Origin: Macrotis lagotis
Lineage: Eukaryota > Chordata > Mammalia > Peramelemorphia > Peramelidae
Assembly (NCBI RefSeq): GCF_037893015.1
Contig: NC_133666.1
Coordinates: 654,276,957-654,340,956 of the forward strand
Direction: 5' to 3'
DNA length: 64,000 nucleotides
A program made the position numbers and the translations under genes. Of the stretch, positions 53,570 through 64,000 are shown in pieces (positions within the stretch are counted from its first letter, which is position 1; each line of letters starts with the position of its first letter). The notes beneath the pieces were generated by a model. That model saw nothing but the letters and a program-made list of their open reading frames with translations. It was not told the DNA's origin and did not search any database.

Positions 53570-54960
53570 CCTAGCAGTGGGAGGGGGCGGAAGGGACAAA
53601 GATTCTTCCTTCCTAGCTAGGCGGCTTCATCCGCCTTCCCATTGTCTCTCAGGGCCCCTGGGGCTGCTTCCCAGGCCCCAGCTTCCGGAGAGGTTAGCCC
53701 CCCCACCCGCCTCCAGGCCAGGTCTCCAGGGCTGGGGGGAGGAGATAGGTGATATCTAAGCATCAGCTAGGGGGAGCAGAGGAGGTGTGGTACCAACCCA
53801 AGTTGGGTGCTTGGGCCATATGAGCTTCCAGGTCTAAGCCCCTACCTCCCCTTACCTGAGGAGGGAGTGGGAACATGCTTAGATGCTTCTAGGCCACCCC
53901 CTGCCCGGGCCGGCCCCCTCCTCTCAGGACAGAGCCCCAACAGCCTCCCCCTCTTAGTCACCCTCCCCTCATTTCACTCGAGGCACAAGGATGGGCAATG
54001 CCATCCTGCCCTCCTGGAGTGACAAAACAGATCCTTCCTCCCCAAGCCCTGGGTGCCCCCTGGAACAAGTCGGAGAGCCCACTCTCCTCCAAAGCCTCTT
54101 GCCCTTTTCCTCCAACCAGTCCTAGAGCATCTGCTAGCAATGCCCCCTGGACTGGGTGGCTCTGGCAACCCCATTCCGCTCCTCACCTACTCCCTGTCCC
54201 CCGGCCACTCCTGCCCTCTCCAGGTGGGGCCCCCACCCATGCACCCTCCAACTTCCAAGCTCGGTCCCCACTCTCGCCGCCCCTACATCCCCCCGACCCC
54301 CCGCGCTTCCGATCCCTCCCACCTTTCCCGCTGGGGATTCCACACTGTCCTACCTGAACTGCTCCTGGCCCCGGCGCCGGAGCCTCCGCCAAAAGCCGAG
54401 GCTCCCCTTAATAGAGCCGGGGCTCCAACTGGCAACCGCATCAGCCAATCGGCAGCCGCAGGCTTCCGAAGGACCCAATAGTAGTGGAGGGACTGGGGGG
54501 GCGGGGGCACCGAAAGCCGCTCCTGCCTTCCCCAACCCAAACTGAGCCAGCCCCTCCCTGCGGGTCCCCGAGGCAGCCGGAGAAGCTCCCCAGGGACCAG
54601 GGGGCCACGACTAGCCCAGAACCCCCCCAGAGAGCTCAAGCCTCAGAGCCAAGGGCAGAGCCCAGAACCTCTCGGAAAACTCGGGATGGAAACCAGAATA
54701 CAACCCGAACTGAAGATCACAGAGACAGAATTCAGCCCCGGTCCCTTGGGGTTGGAGAACTGAGTCTCCAAAGCTCCAAACTAAGTCCGGGAGTCCCAGA
54801 CTGGAATTTTAGACCCTCTTTCCCTTCCTTCCCTGCCTGCCTTTGCTTTAGGCTATCACCTCAACCCCACCCTCCCGAGGCACTCACCAGCCACCTTACA
54901 CCAACCATTCTTTCTGTTTTATCTGTCCTCTCTCCCCCGCCCAATCCTAGGAGACCCAGA
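53570..54960. other. GC-rich promoter region upstream of KANK3
   Basis: C-rich with moderate CpG, around the inferred promoter. Several overlapping reading frames on both strands reflect base composition; none resembles a known protein. Confidence 0.6.
54354..54480 (-). promoter_or_regulatory. KANK3: KANK3 promoter and 5' non-coding exon
   Basis: On the minus strand two ATTGG boxes (ccaat at 54445-54449 and 54475-54479) precede a TATA-like CTATTAAG (54407-54414). About 50 bases on is the donor GTTCAG|GTAGGA, so a short 5' UTR exon ends at 54354. It would splice over about 7.5 kb to 46824. The start near 54380 is inferred from spacing. Confidence 0.65.
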
Positions 54961-55279
54961 ACCCCCCAAGGGCAGAGTAGGACAAGGCCTCTAGAACGAT
55001 TTCCATCCTATCCCCCCCCCCCACTTTCAGCCTTTAGGTCATAAAACTCCAAAGAAGGCATTGATTCTAAGAATCAGATGTTGGGACGCAGACTAAAATA
55101 GGAGACTAGTAAGAATTATTACCAAAGCTAGATTTGTACTCTCTGATCTGTTCCCATGTTTGCCTGACTTTTAAATGATTATTTATTACCTCCTACATGT
55201 AGTTCTGCCCATGAGATTTTGAGCCCCACCACCACCACCAGGTCACCCACAGCACTATGAAGTTATACTATGCAAGCTT

Positions 55280-56290
55280 ACTTGAGATTGATGGGTCATG
55301 GTGGAGACTTCTGAAAAAGGATGTTCCACAGGAGAAGGAAATTGCAAATCACTCTGGTACCTTTCCCAAGAAAATCCCATGGACAGTACTAAAATGATAA
55401 AAGAGAATAACATTAGAAGATGAATCCATCTGTCGTAAAATGTCCAATGCACTACTGAGGAAGGTCAGAGAACAACTCAAATAACGCCAGTACTAAAGTT
55501 CTATGCTATAAAAGTTCGATATTGCATAAGAACCTGGAACATAATTTCTCGGAACCAAGGTAAGCTAGATCTAATCAAATAGGAGATGGAAAGATTAAAC
55601 ATTGACATCTTGGGTGTCTGTGAACTTAAATGGATGGGAATAGGTGAATTTCATTCAGATAAATACAACCATGGACAATGGAAAAAATGAAGTAGCCCTC
55701 ATAGTTAATAAAAGGTTGAGAAAAGTAGTACTGGGGTATGATCTCAAAAATAATTAAATGATATGTTTGAATGCTAGGAAAATTTTCCAAAATCAAAGAA
55801 GAGGTCAGTGTTGATCAGTGCTAGGAAGAACTACAACATCTGCTAGAAATAACACCAAAGAAAATTAGCATAGGGGACAAAGATCTATATAGTGAAAGCT
55901 ACGGTTTTTTCAGTAGCAATGTAGGATTAGGAGAGTTGGACTATCAAGAAAGTTGAATACCAGACTATAAAGCTGCAGATTAAGTCTCTTCATTAGCAAG
56001 GACAGAAAAATCAGTAAAAACTTAAAAAAAATTAATTTAGACTATTTACTATAAGGTCAAATACTTTAGACACCTAATAAGAAGACAGGACTCACTGGAA
56101 AAGATTGATGTTGGGAAAGATTGAAGGCAAAAGGAAAAGGGGACAACTGAGGACAAAACTGGATAGATAATATGGAAACAACAAATATGAGCTTGAACAG
56201 AATCCAAGAAATAATGGAAGATAGAAGGGCCTATTCACAAAGAGTTGGTCAAGAGACTGAATGGCTAAACAAGATCAAGGATTTTCAGCA
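55280..56290 (+). repeat. RTE-clade LINE with internal deletion
   Basis: Starts with gcaaatcactctggtacctt and aagaaaatcccatggaca, then endonuclease-like MERLNIDILGVCELKWMG, then jumps to C-terminal pieces WTIKKVE and LMLGKIEGKRKRGQL (BovB/RTE relatives have WTVKKAE and LMLGKIEGRRRRGQ). The reverse-transcriptase core is missing; many stops. Confidence 0.78.
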
Positions 56291-56440
56291 GGAAGACCAT
56301 TTAATCCAATTCCCCATGCTTTACAAATGGCTCAGAATTAGAAAGTTGACTGGCCGGGCATTCCACACAGGCAGTAGGTGGCAGGACTGAAGTCTTGACC
56401 AGGTCTTTTGACTCCAAATCTCTGCCACCCAAACCCTCTA

Positions 56441-56592
56441 TTTATTTTTTAGGTTTTTGCAAGGGGATGGGGTTAAGTGGCTTGCCCAAGGCCACACAGC
56501 TAGGTAATTATTAAGTGTCTGAGGCTGGATTTGAACTCAGGTCCTCCTGACTCCAGGGCCAGTGCTCTAGCCACTGTGCCACCTAGCCGCCC
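56441..56592 (-). repeat. SINE1_MD-like SINE, antisense
   Basis: aggtttttgcaaggggatgg to gccacctagccgccc; accctctattt / atcctctattt flanks. Confidence 0.92.
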
Positions 56593-56769
56593 TGAAATCC
56601 TCTATTTTTTCTCTTTCATCCAAGCCTATGTTCCCTTGAATTAAATCATTAATAATAATAACTGACATTAACAGTATGAAGTATACAAAGGGAGGATTTG
56701 CCCATAGTGCACAGAGGAGGACAATGTGAAGCTGGCATAGGTTCTGCCATCTAAACTAATCTAGATAGC

Positions 56770-56990
56770 AAGACTCAACAAGTGAACAACAGGCTCATGA
56801 CAATGCGATTGCCACTTGCCACTTGCAGGAACAATACACCACCATCATTAGTGCATTTTCTCCCAATTTGACAAACCCTGATGAGGTCAAAGAAAAATTT
56901 TATGAAGATCTGGAGACCCTCATCATCAGTGGACCAAAAGAGAACAAAGTCATAATTCTATGCGACCTGAATTCTCCCTAAAACTCTTTT
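56770..56990 (+). repeat. LINE endonuclease fragment
   Basis: Pieces RLMTMRLPLAT, FLPI-QTLMRSKK and (frame-shifted) NPDEVKEKFYEDLETL then ENKVIILCDLNS resemble an APE-type endonuclease (typical NPDEVKDKFYEDLD...LILLGDFN). Confidence 0.7.
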
Positions 56991-57029
56991 TTGGCAAGTG
57001 TATGTCAGGCATTCAAACAACGTGGCTAA

Positions 57030-57930
57030 CTTATCCAAGTCATCTCTGTAGTAGAATTTGAAGGCTTGGCAGTTGAGAAAGAACCTCACTGTCTGCTGTC
57101 TTGTCCCACCAGTTGATCTTCAGAATCTTCCTAAGACAATTCAAAAGAAAGCGATTCAGTTTTCTGGTCTGGTGCTGGTAAACTGTCCAGGTTTCAAAGG
57201 TATACAACATGAAGACAGCACAATGGCTCTGTAGACCTTTAGTCTGGTGGGCAGACTAATACTTTTCTTCTCTGACGCTTTCCTTTGGAGCCTTCCAAGC
57301 ACTGAGCTAGTTCTGGCAATGCATGTGTCAGCTTCCTCATTAATCTGTACATCACTGGAAAGTATACTGCCAAAGTAAATGAACTTATGCACAAGACTTA
57401 AAACTTCTCCATTTGCTATTACTGATGATTCCATGTCATACTAACTGGTAGAGTACCTGTGGTTTTTTTGATGTTAATTGTCAGGCCAAAATTAGCACAA
57501 GAGAATTGAACCTTACTTGTAACTCAACTTCATAGGCTGCGTTTGCACAATCGTCTGCAAACAAAAAAATCATACATCAACATTTCTTCCACTTTAGTTT
57601 TGGCTTGAAGCCTTTTCAAGTTAAAAAATTTATTATCAGGGCAGTAGCTGACCTTGATACTGTTTTTTTGTTTGATTGGGGGTTTTTTTTTAGATTTTTC
57701 AAGGCAGTGGGGTTAAGTGGCTTGCCCAAGGTCACACAGCTAGGTAATTATTAAGTGTCTGAGGGCGGATTTGAACCCAGGTACTCCTGACTCCAAGGCT
57801 GGTGCTCTATCCACTGTGCCACCTAACCATCCCCTTGATACTGTTTTTGTCCTCATTGAAGGCATCTGACAACAAGAATGGGAGCAAGCACAGAGGTCTG
57901 CTTCACTCCACTGATGACTGGGAAAGTGCT
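57030..57930 (-). repeat. LINE reverse-transcriptase fragment
   Basis: Minus strand shows FADD (RT catalytic box) within LFADDCANAAYEV, NFGLTINIKKT, then SLVHKFIYFGSILSSDVQIN and ARTSSVLGRLQRKASEKK, LPTRLKVYRAIVLSS. Same family type as 56770-56990 and 22020-22480. Split by an antisense-oriented SINE. Confidence 0.78.
57668..57831 (-). repeat. SINE1_MD-like SINE in the RT fragment
   Basis: ttttcaaggcagtggggtta to cacctaaccatcccc; ccttgatactgttttt / ccttgatactgttttt flanking duplication (57650-57665, 57833-57848). Confidence 0.93.
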
Positions 57931-58264
57931 AGAACATGAGTGTCCAACCTTTCAGCTCTTCTGGGTCACACTATCCAACAAAAACCTGTCAAGTGCTACA
58001 TATGGTATAGTTGGTATTTATTTATGACTACAATGTAACTCATTACAATGAGTATAATAATAAAAAATATAATAATGTCCACATAAATGGACTTGGAGGG
58101 CTCAATAAGAGAATCACTGATCTCTTGAGATTAATTTTCTAGTACTCATCTTGCCTTTATTTAACTCAAAAAGGCTTCAAGTCAAGACTAAAGTGCTTAG
58201 TTTATAGCAAATGCTTAATAAAGACTTTTTAATGTAAGTAGAGCTATGAAGACACCTTCTGAAA

Positions 58265-58430
58265 AGCAGTGATCAAATCTTGAATATAGAGACTGAGGAC
58301 CTGAGGCTGACTGGATTGTATAATCTTGAACAAGTCCTTTTTTGACCTCAGTTTTATCACCTGTAAAATAAGGAAGGTTAACTTGGGCAACCTCTAAAAT
58401 CTCTTCTACTCATAAAACAAATAATATTTG
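58265..58430 (+). repeat. MIR SINE
   Basis: gacctcagttttatcacctg and taaaataaggaaggttaact. Confidence 0.65.
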
Positions 58431-58589
58431 TTATGATGGTGACCTTCTGAGAAGAGACATTATTCATTCCTACATATATGGTGGAATTCAGTTATTTCAG
58501 TGTTGGGAATCTGAGCAAGCATTAGGGGGAGATGGAACTGACAGATAACTAAGAGGAATTGGAATCTGAGTAATGATTTAGAAATAATT

Positions 58590-59705
58590 GTGTTGATCAA
58601 AGGATAGGGAAAGACAATTCTCAGATGAAGAAATTAAAGCTAGCTATAGTCATATGAAAAATTGTTCTAAATCATTCATTATTAAGGAAGTACAACTAAA
58701 AGCAACTCTGAGGTATCACCTCACACCTACCAGATTGGTCAAGATGATTAAAAAGGAAAATGAAACTGGGACATCAATACATTTTTGATGGAGTTGTGAA
58801 CTGATCCAATCTTTCTGAGGAGCAATTTGGAATTAAGTTCTAAGGGCAGCAATAAACATGCAGTTCTACTACTAGGTCTGTTTCCCAAAGAGATCACGAA
58901 AAAGGGTAAAAAAAAAAAAAAACCCACATGTACAAAAATATCCATGGCAACTCTTTTTGTGGGTGGCAAAGAATTGGAAGTTGAGGGGATGTAGATCAAT
59001 TGGGCAATGACTGAACAAATTGCAGTATATAAATGTGATGGAGAATTATTGTTGTGTAAGAAATCATGAATGGTCAGACTTTGGGAAAGTCTGGAAAGAC
59101 TTGCATGAACTGAATGAAGTGAACAGAACCAGAATACTATACATATAATCTGCAATGTTGTGTTATGATTAACTCTGATGAACTTAGCTCTTCTCATCAG
59201 GTCAATGATCAAGGCCAATTCTTTTTTTCTTTTTTCTTTTGGTTTTTGCTAGGCAATGGGGCTAAGTGACATGCCCCAGGTCACGCAGATAGGAAATTAT
59301 TAAGTATCTGAGCACCACCTAGCTGCCTCAATCAAGGTCAGTTCTAATAGACTTGTGATGGAAAATGCCATCAACGTTCAGAGAAAAAACTATGGCATCT
59401 GAATACAGACCAAAGTATACTATTTTCATGTTTTAAAACTTGTTTCATAGTTTTTTTCTTTCTTGTATTTTTTCCTATTTAGTTGTGCTTTTTCTTTCAC
59501 AATATGGCAAATATGGAAATATGTTAATGCTAATGGTTTTTTAATGATTGTACATGTATAACCCTATAATCAGATTATTCATTGTCATGGAGAGGAGGGA
59601 AAAAAGGAAGTAGAAAAATGTGAAACTCAAAAACTTACAAAAAAGATGAATGTTGAAAACTATCGTTGCATATAATTGAAAAAATAAAATAAAATAATAT
59701 TCAAA
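58590..59705 (+). repeat. Older L1 3' end
   Basis: ORF2 C-terminal traces (ctgaggtatcacctcacacc, caaagaattggaagttgagg, gaagtgaacagaaccagaat) and a tail ending aaaaaataaaataaaataat; interrupted by a SINE at 59222-59328. Confidence 0.8.
59222..59328 (-). repeat. SINE1_MD-like SINE, antisense, shortened
   Basis: ggtttttgctaggcaatggg to agcaccacctagctgcct; tcaaggccaattct / tcaaggtcagttct flanks. Confidence 0.88.
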
Positions 59706-60119
59706 AGAAAAAAAAAAGAACCCCTGCCTACAGAAAATCAGGCAAATGAACTGATAAAGTGGTACAGCAATTCTTCTTCCAGGCCCAAAAAGACTATGAT
59801 TTTTGGATAGTCTGTGGCAAATTTTTATCATCCATAAAGCATTTCACTACCTATTCCAGTCTCTAAATAGACTTATCCTGTTTCTCCATGTGCCTACTAA
59901 CAATCACAGAAATGTCAGAGGTGAAAGGTGCCTTACAGTTCATGGAGCACAACCCCTTTCTTTTTTGACATAGAGAAAAGCTGAGGCCGAAAGAGTCTCA
60001 GCTGTTTTCTCTTCCCTATCTCCCTCCTCTGAAATCTAGTTTCTATGCAGTTGCCAAAGCAAAATTCTGAAAGCCCAATAATCTAACCACATCATTCTCT
60101 CGTGCTTCATAAATTTCAG

Positions 60120-61485
60120 TGAAATATGAACACAATTATAAAATACTCTTTACATAAATAAAAACAGATCTAAATAGTTAGAAAAAATTAATTGCTCATG
60201 GGCAGATCAAGACAGTAATGATAGACTAGTTTACCTGTCAGATCTATGGAAAGGGGAGCAGTTTATGACTAAGGAAGAGATGGAGAACATCAGTGAAAAC
60301 AAACTAGATGATTTCGATTACATTAAATTAAATAGCTTTTGAACATATAAAACCACTGCAAACAAGATCAAAAGAAATGTAGTAAATTGGGAAACAATCT
60401 TTACAACTAATGATTCTGAAAAAGGACTCATTTCTAAAATATACAGAGAACTGAGTCATATTTTTAAAACAAAAAGCCATTCCCCAATTGACAAATGGTC
60501 AAAGGATATGGAAAGGCAATTTACAGATGAGGAGATCAAAGCAATCCATAGCCATATGAAAAAGTGCTCTAAATCATTAATTATTAGAGATATGCAAATT
60601 AGAGCTTCTCTGAGGTACCACCTCACACCTCTCAGGTTGGCCAATATGACCAGGAAGGATAATGATCATTGTTGGAAGGGTTGTAGGAAATCTGGGACAC
60701 TATTACACTGTTGGTGGAGCTGTGAACTCATCCAACCCTTCTGGAGAGCTATTTGGAACTATTCCCAAAGGGCAACAAAAATGTGCATACCCTTTGACCC
60801 AGCAATACCACTACTGGGTCTATACCCTGAAGAGATGATGAAAAAGGGTAAAAACATTACTTGTACAAAAATATTTATAGCATCCCTGTTTGTGGTGGCA
60901 GAGAATTGGAAATCAAGTAAATGTCCTTCAATTGGGGAAGGGCTTAGCAAACTGTGGTATATGTATGTCATGGAACACTATTGTTCTATTAGAAACCAGG
61001 AGGGACGGGATTTCAGGGAAGCCTGGAGGGATTTGCATGAACTGATGCTAAGTGAGATGAGTAGAACCAGAAAAACACTGTACACCCTAACAGCAACATT
61101 GGAGTGATGTTCAACCTTGAAGGACTCGCTCATTCCATCAGTGCAACAATCGGGAACAATTTTGGGCTGTCTGCAAAGGAGAGTGCCATCTGTATCCAGA
61201 TAAGGAGCTGTGGAGTTTGAACAAAGTTCAAGAACTATTCCCTTTAATTTAGAAAAAAACAGATATCTTATTGTCTGATCTTGTTACCTCTTAGACTTTC
61301 TTCTCTTCTTTAAGGATATCATTTCTCTCTTATCACACCCAATTTAGATCAAGGTACAACATGGAAACAAAGTAAAGACTGACAGATTGCTTTCCGTGGA
61401 GGGGTGGGGGAGGGAAGTAAGATTGGGGGGAAAATTGTAAAACTCATAATATCTTTAATAAAAATTAATTTTAAAAAAGACAGTA
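60120..61485 (+). repeat. 5'-truncated L1: ORF2 C-terminus and 3' UTR
   Basis: An open frame at 60508-61107 (199 codons) encodes the L1 ORF2 C-terminal region: HMKKCSKSLIIRDMQIRASL, TLLHCWWSCELIQPFW, FDPAIPLLGLYPEE and VVAENWKSSKCPS. TGA at 61105-61107 is the natural end. Upstream sequence is ORF2 with a stop near 60341. Tail aataaaaattaattttaaaa. The RT and endonuclease are absent. Confidence 0.9.
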
Positions 61486-61893
61486 TAATAAAATTATGAT
61501 GCCACCTAAATTAATTACTTACCAGTGCCATATCATTCAAGCTACCAAAGGATTATTACATTAGAATTAGGAAAAAAATAAGAAGATTCATCTGGAGAAA
61601 CAAAAGGGAAAGAATCTCAAGGGAAAGAAAAAAGTGGGAAGTAATGGGACCTTGCAGTACCAGATCTCAAACTATCCTAATATCAAAATAATTTTTTCCT
61701 GGTTAAGAAATAAATATGTTGATCAACAGAATATATTAGGTATACAATATACAAAAGGAAATGAGCACAGTAACTTGGTATTTAATAAACCTAAAAACTC
61801 ACTATTTGACAAAATGGTAATAAAACTGAAAATTAGTCTGGCAAAAACTAGGTATAGATCAACATCTCATGTCATATATCAAGAGAAACCCTA

Positions 61894-62038
61894 GGGGCCG
61901 CTAGGTGCTACAGTGGATAGAGCACCGGCCCTGGAGTCAGGCGTACCTGAGTTCAAATTCGGCCTCAGACACTTAATAATTACCTAGCTGTGTGGCCTTG
62001 GGCAAGCCACTTAACCCCATTTGCCTTGCAAAAACCTT

Positions 62039-62040
<2 letters not shown>
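61894..62040 (+). repeat. SINE1_MD-like SINE
   Basis: aggggccgctaggtgctaca to A-tail that runs into a GA microsatellite. Confidence 0.92.

Positions 62041-62044
<4 letters not shown>

Positions 62045-62090
<46 letters not shown>
62045..62090. repeat. (GA)n microsatellite
   Basis: About 22 ga units, grown from the SINE tail. Confidence 0.9.
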
Positions 62091-62093
<3 letters not shown>

Positions 62094-62317
62094 TACAAAT
62101 GGGTTTATGATTTAAACATAAATTTTGACATTAAGAACAAATATGAAGAGCATGAAAGAAATTATCTGAAAACAGTCAGACAGGTGACTTGACCAGGATC
62201 ATATAACTAATTAGTGTGGGAATCTAGATTTGAACTCAGGTTTTCTTGACTCCAGGTCTAACATTTTTCTACTTTGCCACCTGGCTGGGAAAAGATATGT
62301 ATCTTTACAACAATTTT

Positions 62318-62456
62318 TTTTGGTAAGACAATGAGTTTAAGTGACTTGCCCAAGGTCACACAGCTAGGTAATTATTAAGTGTCTGAGGCTAGATTTGAAT
62401 TCAGGTACTCCTGACTCCAGGGCCGGTGCACTATCCATTGCACCACCACTGCCCCC
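62318..62456 (-). repeat. SINE1_MD-like SINE, antisense
   Basis: ggtaagacaatgagtttaag to gcaccaccactgcccc. Confidence 0.88.
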
Positions 62457-62587
62457 TGCCACAAGTTCCTTTAATTAAAGTCTCATTCCAAAGAAATATA
62501 GGGAATTAATTCACATGTATAATAATAATAAGAGACATTTCCTAATTTATAAATGGTCCAAGAAATAAAAACAGGCAGTTTTCAGAA

Positions 62588-62660
62588 GGAGTTCAAATTC
62601 AGCCTCAGACACTTAATAATTACCTAGCTGTGTGACCTTGGGCAAGTCACTTAACCTATG
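62588..62660 (+). repeat. SINE1_MD-like fragment
   Basis: gagttcaaattcagcctcag to gcaagtcacttaacct. Confidence 0.85.
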
Positions 62661-62890
62661 AACAGATACAAAGTGAAGTCAGAAGAACCCAAAGAACAAG
62701 TTATACAATAAAAACAATATAACTTTGAAAAACTTAGGAACTCTGATCAAAGCAAGGACCACAGTTCCAAAGGACTCATAGAAACAAGCTATCCACATCC
62801 AACGGTACATATAGCTAATATATTTAAGTGTGCTGAATGAGAAATATTTTTTCTTTTGGACATGACCAATGTGGGAATTTGGTGTGCTTT
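62661..62890 (+). repeat. Probable LINE-derived 3' segment
   Basis: gtgaagtcagaagaacccaa, gaactctgatcaaagcaagg and gaccaatgtgggaatttggt resemble a recurrent marsupial LINE tail; family uncertain. Confidence 0.45.
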
Positions 62891-62904
62891 ACTGTAAATA
62901 ATAA

Positions 62905-63090
62905 CAATAATGAACATTTCTATGGCTCTTTAAGGTTTGTAAAGCAAATTATAAATATTACTTCATTTGGTTCTAGGAAAAACCCTGGGAAGTAGGTGTT
63001 AGTATTATTTCCATTTTATAAATGAGGAAACAGAGGCAAGCAACAGTTCGGTGACTTACCCAAGCTACAAAGTATCTGAGACCAGATTTG
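62905..63090 (-). repeat. MIR-family SINE, antisense
   Basis: ctatggctctttaaggtttg, tccattttataaatgaggaa and acttacccaagctacaaagt. Confidence 0.7.
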
Positions 63091-64000
63091 TTTTGATTTT
63101 CTCATTTTCTCAATGGGGGGGGAGGAGGAAGGGCAAAAGTTAGAGACGATAGATTTCAATTTATGAGTGGCTTCTTATGACTTTTAGAAGCATATGCAGA
63201 TTTTTCTGTCTGGTCCTTTAAGTTCTTCACGACTTGACTCCAACCTATCTTTCCAGGTTTGTTATACATTAGTTATTTCCCTTCATTTACTTTGTGGTTC
63301 GATTGTCTTCTTCCTATTCCCACTATTAAAATGTTTCTGCACAGGAGAGTATCTCCCAAGACTAGGAATACATTCTAATTTCTTCTCTACCTCCTCCTTG
63401 TTCCCTTCATAGCTCAGGTCAGGTGCTACCTCCTTTATCAATCAATCAACCAACAAATATTGAGAGCTTACTGTGTATCAGGTTCTGTGCATAAGATTTT
63501 TCTTGATCCCTAACACCCAGATGCTAATATTTCTCCCTGGAGAAGTAAAATACCTTCTAAAAATCTCATCTCTACTTATATGAGTATTGCTTCTCTTGAT
63601 AAAAATGTAAGTTCCTCAAGAATAGTGACTGCTTTCATTTTTACCCTTGAACCTCCAGCACCTAACAACAGTACCCATTATCCACAGACACAGCTAGTAA
63701 ATGTTTCTAGCACCTTCCTTTTAGTCCAGACCCTCTGAATAGAAATAAGGGGAGATCTCTGGGACAACACTAGAGAATTTCAATATTTACCCTCCCCCTG
63801 GAGTTGGGAATTGGGAAATATACCTTTAGGTGTTAGAGGGCATCACCTACTGGTAAAGCTTGAGAAAACAACCCTTCTTTCCTCTTATTTGGGAGGAAGA
63901 ATTAAATTTGTCCCTTCATTCATCAAATAATATAGAATCCCAGAATTTCAGAGTAAGAGAAGATTTTGGCAGCCATATAGTTGAAATTATACCTGGTCAA
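63091..64000. other. Intergenic right end
   Basis: No exon seen. An L2-like tail is possible at about 63590-63710 (gttcctcaagaatagtgact, aacctccagcacctaacaac). The 54970-55280 stretch is likewise empty of recognised features. Confidence 0.4.

Larger units (their letters stand above)
46825..54353 (-). other. KANK3: KANK3 intron 1
   Basis: About 7.5 kb between the inferred 5' non-coding exon and the first coding exon. Holds the repeats listed below; 50890-53560 is mostly unique sequence with no exon recognised. Confidence 0.6.
61495..62195 (+). repeat. L1 ORF2 middle fragment split by a SINE
   Basis: Traces of FIWRNKRERIS, GLAVPDLKL and NKWVYDLNINF. The order relative to 60120-61485 (middle after end) shows a separate insertion. 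SINE at 61894-62040. Confidence 0.7.

Noticed and set aside
56770-57930. Twin-priming inversion of one LINE
   Set aside because: The relative order of the two pieces is the reverse of what twin priming yields.
62900-64000. ANGPTL4 at the right end
   Set aside because: It is the expected next gene beyond KANK3, but no fibrinogen-like or coiled-coil exon is visible.

Overview
The window is mammalian nuclear DNA, almost certainly from a marsupial and probably a didelphid opossum. Two things support this: dozens of copies of a tRNA-headed SINE with the 3' signature taataattacctagctgtg, as I remember it from the opossum family SINE1_MD, and marsupial-type L1, RTE, MAR1 and L3/CR1 debris. The species call rests on remembered consensus sequences, not on a search. 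The gene order CD320 - NDUFA7 - RPS28 - KANK3 is that of human 19p13.2.

Layout. 1-3880 is intergenic and holds old L2, L3/CR1 and MIR remnants. 3881-26141 is CD320 (minus strand, 6 coding exons, 311 aa); its first intron is about 16 kb. 28410-33790 is NDUFA7 (minus, 4 exons, 115 aa). 33971-34545 is RPS28 (plus, 3 coding exons plus a 3' non-coding exon, 69 aa). 34650-54380 is KANK3 (minus, 10 coding exons plus an inferred 5' non-coding exon, 825 aa). 54400-64000 is intergenic and packed with RTE, L1 and other LINE fragments. Every splice junction given was read from GT/AG sites, keeps frame, and rebuilds a protein that matches the recalled human family along its length.

The genes work in different places. 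CD320 is the cell-surface receptor for transcobalamin-bound vitamin B12. NDUFA7 is an accessory subunit of mitochondrial complex I. RPS28 is a small-ribosomal-subunit protein. KANK3 is an adaptor linked to the cortical cytoskeleton and talin. NDUFA7 and RPS28 start head to head 180 bp apart in one CpG island, with a TCTCGCGAGA palindrome, a TATA-like box and a 5' terminal oligopyrimidine tract. RPS28 and KANK3 end tail to tail about 0.1 kb apart.

The most unusual structure lies in CD320 intron 1. A full-length ORF1-only (HAL1-type, half-LINE-1) element at 13646-20101 was split by a second full-length copy of the same family at 14708-17828, both with clear target-site duplications. Both copies lack ORF2. 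Their 3' regions carry the same three blocks that look like antisense copies of a tRNA-SINE, which points to a composite half-LINE/SINE family amplified as a unit. A second oddity is a roughly 210-bp inverted repeat about 1.7 kb apart in a KANK3 intron, next to ankyrin exon 7.
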